The notes: a model not told the origin generated them from the sequence alone. 64,000 nucleotides of DNA from Psettodes erumei (GCA_016785225.1 JAFBJZ010000827.1:652001-716000); one strand, 5' to 3'; shown: positions 12,734 through 26,133, counted from the stretch's first letter. Program-made: numbers and translations.

Positions 12734-15444
12734 TTTTGTTTGTCCTTTTGTGGCTCGTCCCACGTTGGAGCTACATTATTCCTCTTTTATTTCATTTTAC
12801 CGAGTCGCCTCGGATTCAAACGCGCTTTACGGAATAAACTCATCCTGACAGTTCTCACCGCCTCCCCACCCCCACTTCTACTTTCACAGCTGATTAGTGT
12901 CCTCGGCAGTTATATATGTGTTTGCTTCGAAATACTTTACTCCTTTTCAGGTTATAATTATTATTAATCTGGCAGTGTGACTGTTTAAGATTAGATGTAT
13001 TTTTTTTTTTTTTCAGCTTCCGTCTAAAAAGGCCTGCAAATGTGCGAATCCAGATTAGAGCAATTCAAACAGACTGTGGGGTATAATCACAGCGTCACAG
13101 ATGCTGCTGTCAAACACAGCGCAGTAATACTCCACTGTTTACAGTACCTGCAGTGGTAACATGCAGTACACAGGCTGGCCATGGGGGGTGGGGTTGCAGG
13201 TGGAGGTGTTTCTGGTTTTCCAACCGTCTCCTGGAAGGAAATCTTCTGCAGGACAAAATTATGATATATATATTTCATCCTTCTAGATTTAAATTATTTA
13301 GCGACATTTCTTTAGACATGCTGTGCCTCCGCTTGTTACAGTAAATCCATGAAAGATTAAAAGCAATAAATTAATTATGCTGTTCTATTTTTAATCTTTC
13401 AGTTAGTCACCCCACTCAGATCACTGAACTGTTATCACACCCAGTGGATGAGGAGAAAAAAAAACAACAAACCACATGGTGCAGAGCTCGTGAACAATCT
13501 TCCCAGCTGTCTCGGCGCTGATTGAAGAAGTTCACGAGGTCCTTCCTCCATTTTTTTTTTTTTTTTTTTTTTTTTTTGGGGGGGGGGGAGCTTTGTCCTT
13601 GGAAACACGAGAACGAGGCAGTCGGGACGACGGCTGTTAATTCGGCGTCTGCGTGCCAGCGTTAGAGAGCGGCGCGTTAACATCCCCTGTGGATGAGAAG
13701 TAATTGCATTTCATGGGCTGAAAACACAGAAGAGCTTCCATCCAAACACAAACACATACACACACGGCCATAAATCCTCCCAACAACTACAAGGTCCACA
13801 CTCAGGGGGAAATCAATTACCACGCTTACATCTGTGCGCGGCTGGAGTCGTCCTTGTGGTTGAGAGTGCTCCGTATATGCACGGCACTGGCTAAACTCTG
13901 GTATAATGTAATTAGAATATGGAAATTTGTTGTTGTTGTTGTTGTTGTTGTTGCTCTTTCGCTTGACTTGGACGGTGAGGTGAAGATTAAAATCCGCGGC
14001 TCTCTCTTCATCAGCTAAACAAACGATTTTCGTGAACGATAGGGCGACGTCGGCGGCGTTGGTTGCGCTTTTTGTGTGTTTTTTTTTTTTTTTTGTGTGT
14101 CTGTACAGCGCCGGTCGGAGAGCGGGGTTCATGAATGCGAGAGCGAATCTTGGCGTCGGTGCGGCACGAAGCTCACTGAGCTGCTCAGTTTGCAGATGAC
14201 ACTATGATCTCGGCTTTAAATTAATCAGGAGCACGTGGCTCGCAGCCGAAGCGCTGTGACTGAAATTAGCACATTACTGACGGGGTCGGGGATTCGCCTA
14301 CTTTACATTGAGAGACTTTAATATTTATTACAGTTTCGTGAGTAAGAAAAATACTTGCATTGGCATTTTTGGAGCACAAGTACTGTATGACGTTTTTTTT
14401 TTTTTTTTCCCCCTGACGCTGGTACCGGAGCCATCTTGTCACAGCCGGCCTCGGCTGAGTGTTGATATTCAGCGTGCGCATTAATTAAAGCCTGATGTTA
14501 TAAATAGTCGCTGCTCATTCGGCGCCTTCGCTCTGCGTACGTGTGCTTCATTCAACATGGAGGGCATACCTGCCGGAGTTTGTTGACCTGCCTGTGGAGC
14601 AGCGTTTCTATCGTTTTGTTTTTGCACATGATGCAACGCTCAGTACATTTCTGTCACCACTTATAAGTTATTCCACTTATCAATAATCGCCGCCGCCGCT
14701 GCTGCAACAGCGGAGAAATAAAGCCGGCGGATGCAAAGAAGACATGATTTTAAAATCAATGTGGGTAAGTGTTTTATGAGGAGCAAAATACTCGTTTAAA
14801 GATGTTTTGGTGAGGCGCGGTGAATCTCCACAGGACACCTTTAATGACTGTTCTGCAGCATATTAACTCAGAGAAGCAGTTATAATGCTAACACACCTTT
14901 TTTCATTAATGATGGGATATTTACAGGATCATCAGGAGGGGCCGAGGAGTTCTTTCATCTTCCTAAACACCTATTCTGAGCGGCTCTTTTAATCACAGAA
15001 CTCCCCCTTTTTAAAAAAAAAAAAAAAAAAAATTCCTGGACAGTCCACAACCTGATTCACTGAACTGAGGCGAATAACTAAACAGCCTCGGATGAACTTT
15101 AGACCGAGTATTTTTACACAGAATGAGGACGGAGCAGTAGAAAGGGATCATTTCACTTCAAAGAGAGGAGGATTGATTGCCTTTAAAAAGAAAAAAGTAA
15201 AAAAAAACAAAAAAAAAACACAACTTCCAACTATCCCCAAACTGAAGGGAACAAATTATAGTTGATAAAAGGAAGTAGCATATATACCCCACCAGCCAGA
15301 ATTAGTCTCAGCGTAGCACTTGATAATTATGGTAATTTATGAGTATGGAGGGAACATAGGAAACTATTTTTCTAATGAGATGACTAGCTACAACAATATT
15401 AATTTAAAGCGTGTGTGCTATGAAAGTGAAATAGCTTGAGCGGA
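12734..15444. other. No gene seen
   Basis: Homopolymers (a T25-type run followed by G10 near 13551-13590), a TTG repeat and AT-rich sequence. 15250-15420 is AT-rich and free of simple repeats, a plausible but unproved conserved non-coding element. Confidence 0.65.
13928..13953 (+). repeat. (TTG)n microsatellite
   Basis: Eight TTG units. Confidence 0.95.
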
Positions 15445-15487
15445 GGGGTGGGGATGGTGGGGATGGTGGGGTGGGGGGGTGGGGGGG
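15445..15487 (+). repeat. G-rich tract with G-quadruplex potential
   Basis: Six runs of at least four G separated by T or ATGGT, all within 43 bp on the plus strand. This meets the G3+N1-7 quadruplex pattern several times over. Confidence 0.9.
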
Positions 15488-16166
15488 TCCTTTTGGGCCA
15501 AATAGGTCAAATACGGTTCTGGGTTAAGGTGGCGGGCGCCTTCCTCTGCGGTTACGTCCTCACTCCAGAGACGCTCATTACGGTAATGAGGCAAACAGAC
15601 GCTGATTTACATCAGGCGGAAACCCACAGCGAAGCCTTTTAAAAACCAGTAATGCAGCTGTTTTAAGATAAACAAGCCGGGGGGTGGTGGCTGAGCTGCG
15701 GTGGGCGGGGGTGGAGGCGGTGGCGGAGGCAAACTTCACCCGCTCCGGGATGAAAGAGAACAAAGTACCAAAACCGGGCAACTTTGTTTTTGATTAATGA
15801 GAGAATGAAACTCCAGTAATCTGTGAAATAACTTGTTCGGGGTCATTAATGAAACATGCGCATTAGCTAGATGAAAAGAACAGCGGCATTAAAAGAAATT
15901 AGCATATACAGTATGCTGCGAAACCACGGCCCACGTGGATTTATAAAAAAAAAAAAAAAAAGAAGAAGCTTATTACGTTTTCATTGTTCGCTGCCCCTTA
16001 AGCTGTTTCGCAAACGCAGTCACGGCCTCCTGCTCGCGTTCACCTCCATGCGATCGGAGGGAAGCTAATGCTAACACAACGCTAACGATTTTTAAACACC
16101 GACTCCTGCTTACTCTCAATCGTTATCCCAGCCTTAAACTTTAATAAAAAATAAATGTAACCTTGG

Positions 16167-16199
<33 letters not shown>

Positions 16200-19100
16200 G
16201 GAACACACTGGTACAAAACCAGTGAACTCGTTTGCTTTTCCATATAAACGTATTCTCTTGCGCTCAGTCTAATTAGGCCACAGAGGAGCATCAGATTATT
16301 ATTTGGAGAGGACCGTGGCAACGGCGAATTCTTTGAAGACATTTCATCAGTAAACAGAGACAAAAATTATCCATAACGTTTTGTGGCAGAGTTTCCTCGG
16401 TGGCCTGTTTGTGTGTCTGTGATAATGCGGGTTGAGTAGATTTTCCACATTTATTTAAAATAACTCTTTTTTTTTTTTTTTTTTTTTGATGCTGTGATGC
16501 AACTCGGGTCGGCGGCAGCGGTGGCGCCTCTGACAGGAATCAGACGTTACGCGTTATGCTATTTCTGGTGCGCAGCGCCTAATGCAAACAAGGTCACGAT
16601 GTCGACGCCGCGGCTGCCGTGGAGCGGTGGTTAGGGTTAGGATACAGGCCGGGATGAGGAAGTGTCCAATAAAAAAAAAAGCAAAAGTTTATGACGCACA
16701 GATGGGTTGAAGACGGATCAAAATTTATGGCAATTATCTCTGCCCGTTTCCCCGCAGAGAGCGAAATGCGCTTTGCGTCGAGTCGAAACTCGCGCCGGCA
16801 AGGACTCTGCCTCTCTTTCTATTTGGGTGACAAACGGGGACACGCACCGGCGGGCCATCTGTGCAGCGTTACCGCGCCGTGTCGCCTGTCATGATTGACA
16901 AAACTGGTAACAGCGACACCCATTCCCCAACTCCTGTCTGGCTCTGGGTCGCTGGAGATGAAGAGTGATGGCCTGTCACTCGGACTCTCGGCATATGACT
17001 CGGAGGGGGAGGGGGGGTGGCAGCTTCAGAGCGGGAGGAAACAAGCTCATCTCTGGTGTGGGTGAGGATGACAGCGTGCCACATGCTTGATAATAGCTCC
17101 CGCAGCTTAGGGAATAAACAGAGGGATGTTTATAATGAGATTGTGCTGTAGGGCCTCTGATGGTCCCAGGCTCCAGGAGTCTGAGCGCACCATTTAGTTT
17201 GCATGCTTGCACTATAATACGAATGCCCGGATCCTTTTGAAGCTATTTATTTATCTGCACAGAGAGGAATTGCCGGGGCAAAATGGGAGAAAGTATCAGG
17301 GGGGAACTTCAGCTGAGGATTGAAGGTAAATAAAGACACATGGTTACACGGGCTGCATGCGCAATGCAGAGTCCCAGAATCCCAGCGTTGGCTCGCACAG
17401 AGAAAGTGTTGTGTTTAAAAAAAAAAACAACCAAACATCAATAAAGGTTTAATGAGAGCGGAGAAGTTGTAGGAGGAGCGCAGTAATTGTAGCATCAGCA
17501 ACGGGAGACGCAAATGCATCTCAAAACGTTTAAAGCGTAATGGAGATCGCATGAAAAATGCATCACACATTTCCTGTTAGATCGCAGCTCGTTGAAGTTT
17601 CTACACGACCAAATTACCAAATGTCGAACCAGGTCAATAATTCTCACTTCTCTTTGTTTTTCGTCGCGTTGCTCTCTTTTGACTCCCCTCTTCATTCCCA
17701 TTGGCTGCGATCGCCGTTCGCTCGCCAGCATCGTATTTGCAAACAATACATCAGCTACGACGCTGAGCTGAGAAACAGAAAAGTAAACATTAAAGTAATT
17801 ACGCACACCGTGAAGCGTCTCTCGTTCGTTCGTTGCACGTCGACGGCGTTTTTTTTTTTTTTTTTTTTAGCTCAAACGATGATTGTAATGGGCATTTCAG
17901 GACAATGAAATCAACATTTGTTTGGATGCTAATACGGTATAACTAACATTTAATAGCCTGCTGCTTATTAGGGCCCCGGATCTCTGCAGTGATGTTAGTG
18001 ATTATGTGTCATCTGAATTAAATAGGCCGTCCTCCCGGGGAAAAGAAAAACACAGCGTCGGTTGTTTGGGTGTTTAAATGATACAGACCTCAGGCCGCGT
18101 TGGATGGATCAACAAAACCTTGGACTCTTCTCGCTTCTTCTTTTAACGGTCGACGCCGCTTCGTCTTAATAACAAAAACGATAGCAGCGCCATCGCTCTC
18201 TGACCTTAACCGAGTAGTTTAAGTCGAGCGGTTATCTTTCCACCAATCACGGCCCAGCGTTTCTGTGCCGCAGTGTCGTCCTGCCGTTTGAGCCGGGAAG
18301 CCACGGAAAATAAGTTTTAGAAGACATTACTGATTACATTACAGAGCGAACATTAGTTACAGCCAATTATCGGTCTTAATGTTGTGGTTGCCGGGCGTGG
18401 ACTGTATGTGTGGTTCTGGAGGACAAATAGGAACACATTACCGTGCTACGTGGACTCACACTCGCTGGGACAAGTTGTGTAATGATGAACGAATCCGTCT
18501 CGCACCTTTTGTGCTGCACTGACGATGCTAAAACCCGAGCTAACGTCGCGGGGGCGCCGTGGTTCCGGTTCCGGCCTCCGCCCGCTTCACACCGCGTTGA
18601 GAGGAAATTCCTGTGCGCCGCGACTGTCTCTGTATGAATAATGGGAAAACATGTAATTACATCAGCGCGGCGCCTTGGGATACACCCCGTACTTGTGTTT
18701 AAATTAATTCCTCCGATGCCCTCTGCTTGACATTTCTGTGAGGAGGCTGGAACCCCATCACGCGCTGCACTGTTGAAACCCTCCCGTGGGGCGAAACATG
18801 CCCAAAGCTGATATTTTTTTTCCCTCCCTACTCCTTAACTGTACCTGTATCAGCACCCCCCCACCCCCCCAAGGTGTCCTTCTCCCCTGTTTACGGAGAG
18901 AGACCGCAGGCCTCGGATCATTAATCACTGCCGAGACAGACCGGTTCACTAGTTAAAACAACAGCGGCTCCTTCACCTCCACCAAGGTTAATGAGCGTCA
19001 GCGTCTCACTCTTAATTACATCACCGGTTTCCACGCAGCCCAGATAAGGATAATCATAAAGATCTGTGACGGAAGCCCGTCGCTCCTTCTCCTCACTTGC

Positions 19101-19861
19101 GTCGCAGTGAGCGCCGGCTTAAGGAATCACTCGGTCACTTCAGCCGGTCGCTTCCCAGGATGCTTTGTGCTCGACTCTGATGCAATCTCCCATTCGCGAA
19201 CGCCGGTGTTGCGTCCGCGGAGATTCCGCGTGTCAGGTTTTGGCGGGCGTGGGTGCGTCACTCCGGGATCCGGGCCGACTGCTCGCGCGAGCGGCTGGAT
19301 GGATTGCCGGGGAAATGGGCGCAGACGTTCGCGGTTCCCAGAGGATTAATCTTCACGTCCGCGGCGATCCCCTGACCTTTTTCTCGTAGAGCGGCGCCGG
19401 CAGGAAGCGTCTTAACAACCGCTGCATGGCTTCATATGCATTTCTGTGCAGTGGCTCCTCAGACCCGTAGTGATGTTTTCACCGTGACAATAAGCCTTGA
19501 TTACAAAAGAGCCGTTTCTGCCTTCCAGGAATTCCTCAAGTGGCCGTTTCAGCCGCTCTGAGGAGCAGTCGAGGAAAAGAGGGAAATCACATTCCGACCA
19601 AAGGAAGCCATTTCCTCCCGATTCCTCGCTAAACTGTAGTTACAGCCGGGGTGAGGTTAACCGCCTATTAATTATCAGCATTGCTGCGACATCAAGACCC
19701 CCTCCCCCCCTTTACTGGCGCGACCCCCCCTCCTCCAGGGCGGTTACACTTATAAAATATCGTCGGATCAGTAGCAGGCGACGGAGCCGACTCACGCCAC
19801 CTCAGGAACCTCGGTTAAATGTGACTCTTGGCAGCTGCCTGCTCTAAAAATAAACCTCGCA

Positions 19862-19907
19862 CCCCCCCACCCCCCAGCCACCACCAGCACCCCCACCCCC
19901 ACCCCCC
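19862..19907 (-). repeat. C-rich tract; G-quadruplex potential on the minus strand
   Basis: Runs of five to seven C separated by A or a short spacer. The complementary strand fits a G-quadruplex pattern. Confidence 0.88.
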
Positions 19908-21741
19908 GCGCTGTGAATATGAGATTGTCATATCGCTACCTCTTCCCATAACAATTAATCAAGTGTAGCTGAGCCACCCTCAAATGATGTTAGCCTTTCC
20001 CCAGGAATCAGAACGGGCTGACGCTATTGTGCGGAAATTGCCTTTTGAGAAATGGCTGTATTTCCCACTACAATATCTGAGTTTGTCCTGAGAGGACTGG
20101 AGAATCATTTTCTCTCCTGCTGCCGGATCGTGCCAACAGATTCTGGTAGGATTTTTTTTTAATAGTGGTGGGGGTGCGGGTGGGGGTGTTCATCCAGCAC
20201 GGTGCTATTTCAAGCTGAGGAACGCACGTGTGTTGGTGGCTTGTTCCCAATCAGCAGAAGCCGTAAATAAAAAAAAAAAAAAAACGAAACGAAAACCGAC
20301 TGAATCGGTGTTCAATATCGCGGGGAAGTGAAGTCAAGTGTTTGTTCTGATCCACGGACCCGGTTTGTTCAAAATTGAAATGTCTCATAAAGCACTCAAC
20401 CATAGTTTACAATGAAGTATATATATTTTTCTCTCAAAGCACTTTGTACAGAAAACAGTCTTAGGTGTGTGTGTATCTTACATTTTATTATCCGACACAA
20501 AATAGGACCTGGAAATAAAACTGCCATGAAATTTCAAACAGTACAGTCTGGAAATCGTTGTTCATCTCCGATCAACGGGGCGTGGAAGAAATCACGGGAA
20601 TGCCGACGCACAATCACCGTGATTCAGAGCTGGAATTCTCGAGCCCCGCGTGTCGGAACGTCGGCTGGCGTCGCCGCAGCGAGGGTCAAAGCAGGAAGCG
20701 CACTTCATAAAGCCCGACGGCGCGTTACGAACGCGCTCGTCACGTACAGCGGGACGTGACCTTTTGCGGAAAGCGGCGGGGATTTAATTGCCCCGCTCTG
20801 TTTGGCGCCTTCAGATTTAAGCGTAATCGCGGCCGTGATGAGCGTAAACGCGCATCGTGCGAGCGCCGCCATAAAAGATGGGGGCGCGGGAAACCGGATA
20901 ACAGGAGACATGAGAGGCTCTCAGCACCCGCAGGTGGGTCTGACGCTAATGGAGATGCATCAGGACGGCTCTGGAAACGATCCGTCACGCCCTGCGACGT
21001 GGAGCTGTGTATAGATATACGTATTTGTGTGCGTGTCACAAAAGGGATGCGGTGAAACGGGCGTCTCCTCCCGCCTCGTTTTTTTTTTTTTTTGTGAATG
21101 CACGGAGGTGTCTTTGGCAGTCAGCAATATTTCAGCTAAATGAGTTTGCTCTCCTCACCGGGAAGCCAAATCTATAAAGCAGCTACTTTGGCATTTAGAA
21201 AATCCATTTACCATGATTGAAACTATCCAGCTGAAACCACTACAGCCCGAGTCTTTTCATTCCCGGGAGCCCGCGCATCGCGCACGTGATATTTTCGGAG
21301 ACGCACCGGAAGGAGAGGCGATCTCCATATCGCACACCGGCGTAAAAAAAAAAAAAGGAAGATATTATTGCTTTTATGCCAAAAGGGTATTGAATCCTTG
21401 ATACAGGTACACGTGGGACTGCAGGAATGACAAGGTTTTAAGGATATGAAATAGTAGATGCATTGCTACAGAAAGCTTATTCAGCAATAAAAGGGGGGAG
21501 GGGGGGGCGCGTTTCTTTTTCCTTGTGCATTTCCTCCTTCACAAATACATTACGGTGACACTGGGAGTGGTTTAGATTCTCTCCAGGCTAAAACCCAAAA
21601 AACAAAAATGTGATTTTTTTAAAGGAGGCAGATCGGCTGAAGCTGGACATCGCCAGGATTATTCACGTCGTTGTAGAGTTTGCAGCACGTGTGCGAAAAG
21701 ACGCAGGAGAAAAAAAAAAAAGAAATTAGGTTTAGAGGCAA

Positions 21742-21766
<25 letters not shown>
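21742..21766 (+). repeat. (CT)n microsatellite
   Basis: About 12 CT units, flanked by poly(A) (upstream) and poly(T) (downstream). Confidence 0.95.
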
Positions 21767-21772
<6 letters not shown>

Positions 21773-21857
21773 CTGTATTTTTATGAATAAATGAAGCAGC
21801 GCATCATTTATTAACAGCGGTGGAGTTGCTCGGAGGCGGCCGGGGGTGCATGATGGG

Positions 21858-21917
21858 CATATAAAGCGCTGGACTGTGACACCGGAGACCGGGGGTTCAC
21901 ATCGGCGGTTCCCGCCT
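21858..21917 (+). repeat. tRNA-like block, possible decayed tRNA-derived SINE head
   Basis: The string AAGCGCTGGACTGTGACAC followed by CGGAGACCGGGGGTTCACATC resembles the anticodon-to-T-arm part of a tRNA. GGGGTTCACATC sits where the internal promoter B box (GGTTCRANNCC) would be. A convincing A box and a closing acceptor stem are not present, so it is not a functional tRNA gene. It may be the head of an old SINE or a chance match. The sequence right after it is G-rich (21918-21950). Confidence 0.3.
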
Positions 21918-21950
21918 GGGGGGGGTTGGCGGGGGCGGGGGTCGGGCGGG
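21918..21950 (+). repeat. G-rich tract with G-quadruplex potential
   Basis: G8, then G5, G5, G3 and G3 runs with 1-4 nt spacers. It follows the tRNA-like block directly. Confidence 0.85.
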
Positions 21951-23999
21951 TTAGGTTGCGGGGCAGCAACGGCAACTCGGTGACGGTAAAGCAGAGCCGG
22001 TGGTTTCCGTGCGTGAACCGATACGTTCAACGACACATCCTCGTTTATGGAACGCGGAATCCGGGCGCAATTACATTTCCCACGCGCGTTTCCCCCCCCG
22101 CCGCCGTACGGAAACGCAATTTTCCGGGAGACGGGGTCGGCCGGAGTGGTGGTGCTGCCGGTGTGTTTAATGGAGTTGGGGTAGATGAACTACACCCAGA
22201 ACACTGACACTGTAATAGTGCTGTCAAATTCACCTGTGAAGGCGTGGGGGGTGGGATTGCACAGGGGGAAATAATATAATCCACAGAGAAGGAGGCGGGA
22301 GGGGCCGCCTGTCTGTACAGGAAGCTGTATAATTAATAACTCCGTGGTCTGCTAGCCCTCCGCAGTTTACACCCCAATTTAAATTTCACCAGGGGGAAAA
22401 AAAAACCAACAAAACCGTCTCACCTGTCGCCACAGCCAATCAGGCAGGAATATCCTCTGCGACACCGAGCGGCTTAAAGAGGAGACGCCGTTTTTTTTCA
22501 GGCTCAGACCCGTGAAGATGTTTTTCAGCGAAACTCCAAAGGGATTACTGTCAGCCGGAGAGTTCGAGTTCAAACAGGTATTTTGTGAATCGAGATTTGT
22601 ATTTTGTTTTTGTTCGCCAGTCTCGCGGTGACGCGAGAACAACAAATGCGGCTAAATCAGCTGCCGGAGAACATGAAAGCAAACAGACATTTTTCTTTTT
22701 GTTTTTGATGAGCGGCAGCTCAACTCTTGACACAGTCCGATAGGAAGGAAAAAAAAAAAACCAATAAAGAGAAACTTCTTCGCAGCTGGGTTTGGCGATT
22801 AAACCCAAAGTGATGGTAATTGAAAGACAAGTTGCTGTCAAGTTGTTGTTTTTTTCTTTTTCTTTGAGCGTCGCCCAAACAAACTTCCTTTTTAAAAAAT
22901 ACGAAAAAACCTCCGTTGTGTTTGCAGAAATAAGACACAAATACGAGGAGAAGAAGAAGACGTGTCAGCGGATGAAATAATTTGGAGAAGTGAGGAAATG
23001 TGTTTGTGATGTGAAGTAACCCTTTCATGGGGCGGGACCAAAGGCATGCAGCCAACCAGATTAACACACACACAAAACTTCTCTGCTGCTAAATTGGATT
23101 AGCAACTGAGTGAGTGAGTTTCTAATAACCTCTCCAAAGCACCCTCAGTGGATTAAGTTGGTAAATATGTCGGATGAAGCCGTCAGCCCTCGTTCCTCGA
23201 CCGCCGGAGAAGAAGTGATCGCCGCCGAGCGCCGCTTGTGTCGCACGTAAAAGCCGGTTTAACGTCGTACCTTCGGTTTATTACGCCGGCGGGGATGAAC
23301 TAAACTTGACCGTCGCCGCTATGCGGTACGGACCCCGTATGTAACCTTTAAACCCGCGCCACGTCGAATCGCAGCGCTCGTTGTTAGCGAGGGATGGGGA
23401 AAAAAACTCAGCCGACGCAAACGCATCTAAAAATAATAACGACTGGGTCGATAAGTCTTTAATCGCGCCACAGACAGATGGCGAAATCGCAGCTCGTTTC
23501 CTGGTAACGCCACCTCCGACGCCGGCTTGAAATCTCGACACGCTGATCGGGATTTAATGCTCAGGATGAAATTCCGGGCTCCCGGTGTGAAGTTCTGCCT
23601 CGTCTGTTCCGTGATGAATCCATCAGCCGTCTCCGACTCGGCCGTTGTCATCAGAATTCATAGAAAGACGACATTAGCATAAACGTGCACGAACTTCTCT
23701 CTTTTTGTTTTTTTTTTTTTTTTGAAAGAGAGCTGGAGGAGCAGTGCACCTTCTATCGCTCAGGATAAAAAAACACAGTGATCTTGAGACATCCTTCAGA
23801 TCTCCATCACACGCCGCAGAAACGTTTCGGTTTTCGTTTCAGTAAATGAGCCGTTTCTTTTTCACGCTTCGTATGAATCCAGGCAAAACAAAACGACCTC
23901 AAGGCGCCAAGAAGTGATCAGCTGCTTTTTGCGTTTCTTGCACCGTTTGTTTCAGACGTTTCTAAGTGTTTGATTGGTCTAATCCCTGTGGAGAACTGG
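21951..23999. other. No gene seen
   Basis: CpG-rich at 21950-22150 and 23190-23650, AT-rich between. A CCAATCAG string is at 22435-22442. Poly(T) is at about 23708-23723. Frames on both strands overlap and match nothing. Confidence 0.65.
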
Positions 24000-24205
24000 A
24001 CCTTGATCTGGATCCAGATCAGCTTCCGGATCCAGGAAATTTTTCAAGATTCTTCACTCGTGCCGGATTGATTCACATTTTGAATCGTACCTTCATGAAT
24101 GCATCGAGAAATAAACTGGGGGACGTTATCTCAATCCTGTCAATTAAGTATGTCAGACTGATCCGGATCCAGATCCAGATCTGGATCCTCTTCCAGGTTT
24201 ACACA
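24000..24205. repeat. Unit bounded by GGATCC-centred palindromes, possible short interspersed element
   Basis: The left end has the perfect 18-bp palindrome TGATCTGGATCCAGATCA (24004-24021) followed by TTCCGGATCCAGG. The right end has TGATCCGGATCCAGATCC and then the perfect 16-bp palindrome GATCCAGATCTGGATC (24172-24187), then CTTCCAGG. The two ends are therefore roughly inverted copies around an AT-rich interior of about 150 bp with no coding content. This fits a small fold-back element of a kind found in fish, but I cannot name the family. Confidence 0.5.
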
Positions 24206-25145
24206 CACATCCAACCACACGGATGTCGTGTGGGTTGAGTATCAACAGGTGTGTGTTTGTTTTTATCTTAGCTGTGTTAGCATCATGACTCAGCATTTCA
24301 TAACGGGATTGTCATTCATTTGTTCGGGCCATGTCTCGGCCCCAGGAGGAAACTGTAAAGTCCACCGCACCAGAACCAGAACCAGAACCAGAACTTATCT
24401 AAGGATCTAATCTATGAAATTCCACACTAGTTTTGGTTGAAATGTCTCGCTGCTTTTTTTAGTTTTATCTTGCAGCCGAGGTTGCAGCGCGTGAATTCTG
24501 TTACGCCCCAGCAGAACCGGGCCCGGGCCAAGAGCATCTCTATCAGCTGACAAAACGTGGGCGCATTAGTAACACAGATGCTGAATTTCTCTCGCTTCTT
24601 TTTTGTTTTATTTTTCAATCCTTTTTTTTTTGCATCTGTAACGAGGTCTCCCGCGGCTTCTCTTTAAAGCCCCATTTCCCGGCCGTGACGTCGCTCTCGG
24701 CCCGGGGAGAAAACTCTGTTTTTTGTTTTTTTTCCCCAACCCTCGGCAGCAAAGATTTGAAGGACGGTTATTTCATGTCCTTTATCGTCAGTTTTCAGGC
24801 GGCCGACGGCCGGGCCAGCGAAGATTGTTTACTATGTGAGGGTGTGAAACGTGTTATCTGGCGGCCTAATGGAGCGTCGGAGTGAAATTAACGCCGCCGC
24901 TCGGCGTCCCAGTGCACTCATCTTCTCCTGTTTTCTCAAAGCAAGACGCTTTCACGGTTTGTGTGCGAGGCCGGCGCCGCAGAAGGACCGATCAGGTTGC
25001 TGTCATGTGGTCGAGCCTTCAGGATGGCGCCCCCCCCACCCCCACCCCACCTCCCTCGCCGCCACCAACCCGTCTCTTTTCTTATCTGTGAGTATGAGGA
25101 CAATGTCCTCTGAGAGGATGTGGCTGCTCTTATCTCGCATCACCT

Positions 25146-25146
<1 letters not shown>
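24206..25146. other. No gene seen
   Basis: Contains the CCAGAA short repeat and C-rich sequence at 25027-25065. Nothing else is recognisable. Confidence 0.65.
24370..24394 (+). repeat. (CCAGAA)n short tandem repeat
   Basis: Four copies of a six-base unit. Confidence 0.9.

Positions 25147-25194
<48 letters not shown>
25147..25194 (+). repeat. (AC)n microsatellite
   Basis: A 48 bp perfect AC run. Confidence 0.98.
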
Positions 25195-25195
<1 letters not shown>

Positions 25196-25364
25196 AGCCG
25201 CGACGCATCACCCTGCTTTATCATTGTGCTTTTCACACCGTGGGCAGATCTGGCCCCGTCGCACTCGTGAACAACGCCTTATTGTTTTCACAACAAAAAC
25301 ACAATCAGATAGCAGAGGCCGCCGGTTAGTGATTCATTACAAAAACATGGAAGCTTATCCCCAG

Positions 25365-25365
<1 letters not shown>

Positions 25366-25395
<30 letters not shown>
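25366..25395 (+). repeat. (CAA)n microsatellite
   Basis: Nine CAA units, ending in A9. Confidence 0.95.
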
Positions 25396-25397
<2 letters not shown>

Positions 25398-25658
25398 AAA
25401 AAAAACAAGGCGTGCGAGCTTTATCATCAACCAACGGGGGGAAAATTGGAAATGAGACAAAACCGTGTTTACATGCATTCACTGACCCGATCTGGATCTC
25501 GGCGCGTATCAGATACTTTTTAACGTTTGGATGAAGCGGCGGCGGCGGCGAGAAAAGAAAAAACAGAAGAGCTAGCGATTCTGTGCAGGAGGCTGCGGAG
25601 GTTACAGCGCGTCCCTGAGATGATGTGTCATTAACAGCTGCTGTCTTTGATGCAGGCT

Positions 25659-25684
25659 GACACACACACACACACCACACCACA
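25659..25684 (+). repeat. (CA)n interrupted repeat
   Basis: A short CA run with CACCA interruptions. Confidence 0.9.
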
Positions 25685-25942
25685 CTTCACAGCCAGGAAA
25701 AACCGCGACCTTCACCGCGGCCTCCACACTCTGAAGCCCGCGACTTTTACTGTACGAGAAAGAGACGACGTACTTTATTTTCTTTACAACGGGAATAAAG
25801 CCGCACAAAAGCCAGAGGGTTATTCCAGTTGACGCGTGCACGTGCCACCGCAATCAACCGCGGCCGGTGTCGTGACGAGGCCACAACTCTCTGTAATCAC
25901 GCAATTACAATGTGAACTAAGACATAGCAGGATTTTCAATTT

Positions 25943-25961
25943 TTATATATATATATATATA
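25943..25961 (+). repeat. (AT)n microsatellite
   Basis: A 19 bp AT run. Confidence 0.93.
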
Positions 25962-26105
25962 GTTTGGTTGTTTATTGGGGAGGATTTAAGAACAGCACTA
26001 TACCATTTTCACCTCGGGTGTAGGAGGGTTTAAAGAGGCGGGGGGAAATCTTCTTATCTGTAAATCTTCTGCTCGCTAAACTCTGCAGTGGCTGTATAGA
26101 TCAGG

Positions 26106-26133
26106 AGTGTGTGTGTGTGTGTGTGTGTGTGTG
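26106..26133 (+). repeat. (GT)n microsatellite
   Basis: A 28 bp GT run. Confidence 0.96.

Larger units (their letters stand above)
15488..21857. other. No gene seen
   Basis: Long poly(A) (A30 at about 16167-16196, A16 near 15946), poly(T) (near 16468 and 17850) and C-rich tracts (18856-18870, 19699-19735). 17060-17300 is AT-rich and unique-looking. A TGCATGCGCA string (17354-17363) resembles an NRF1 half-site. CpG density rises at 18540-18620, 19190-19350 and 20580-21060. No frame is recognisable. Confidence 0.65.
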
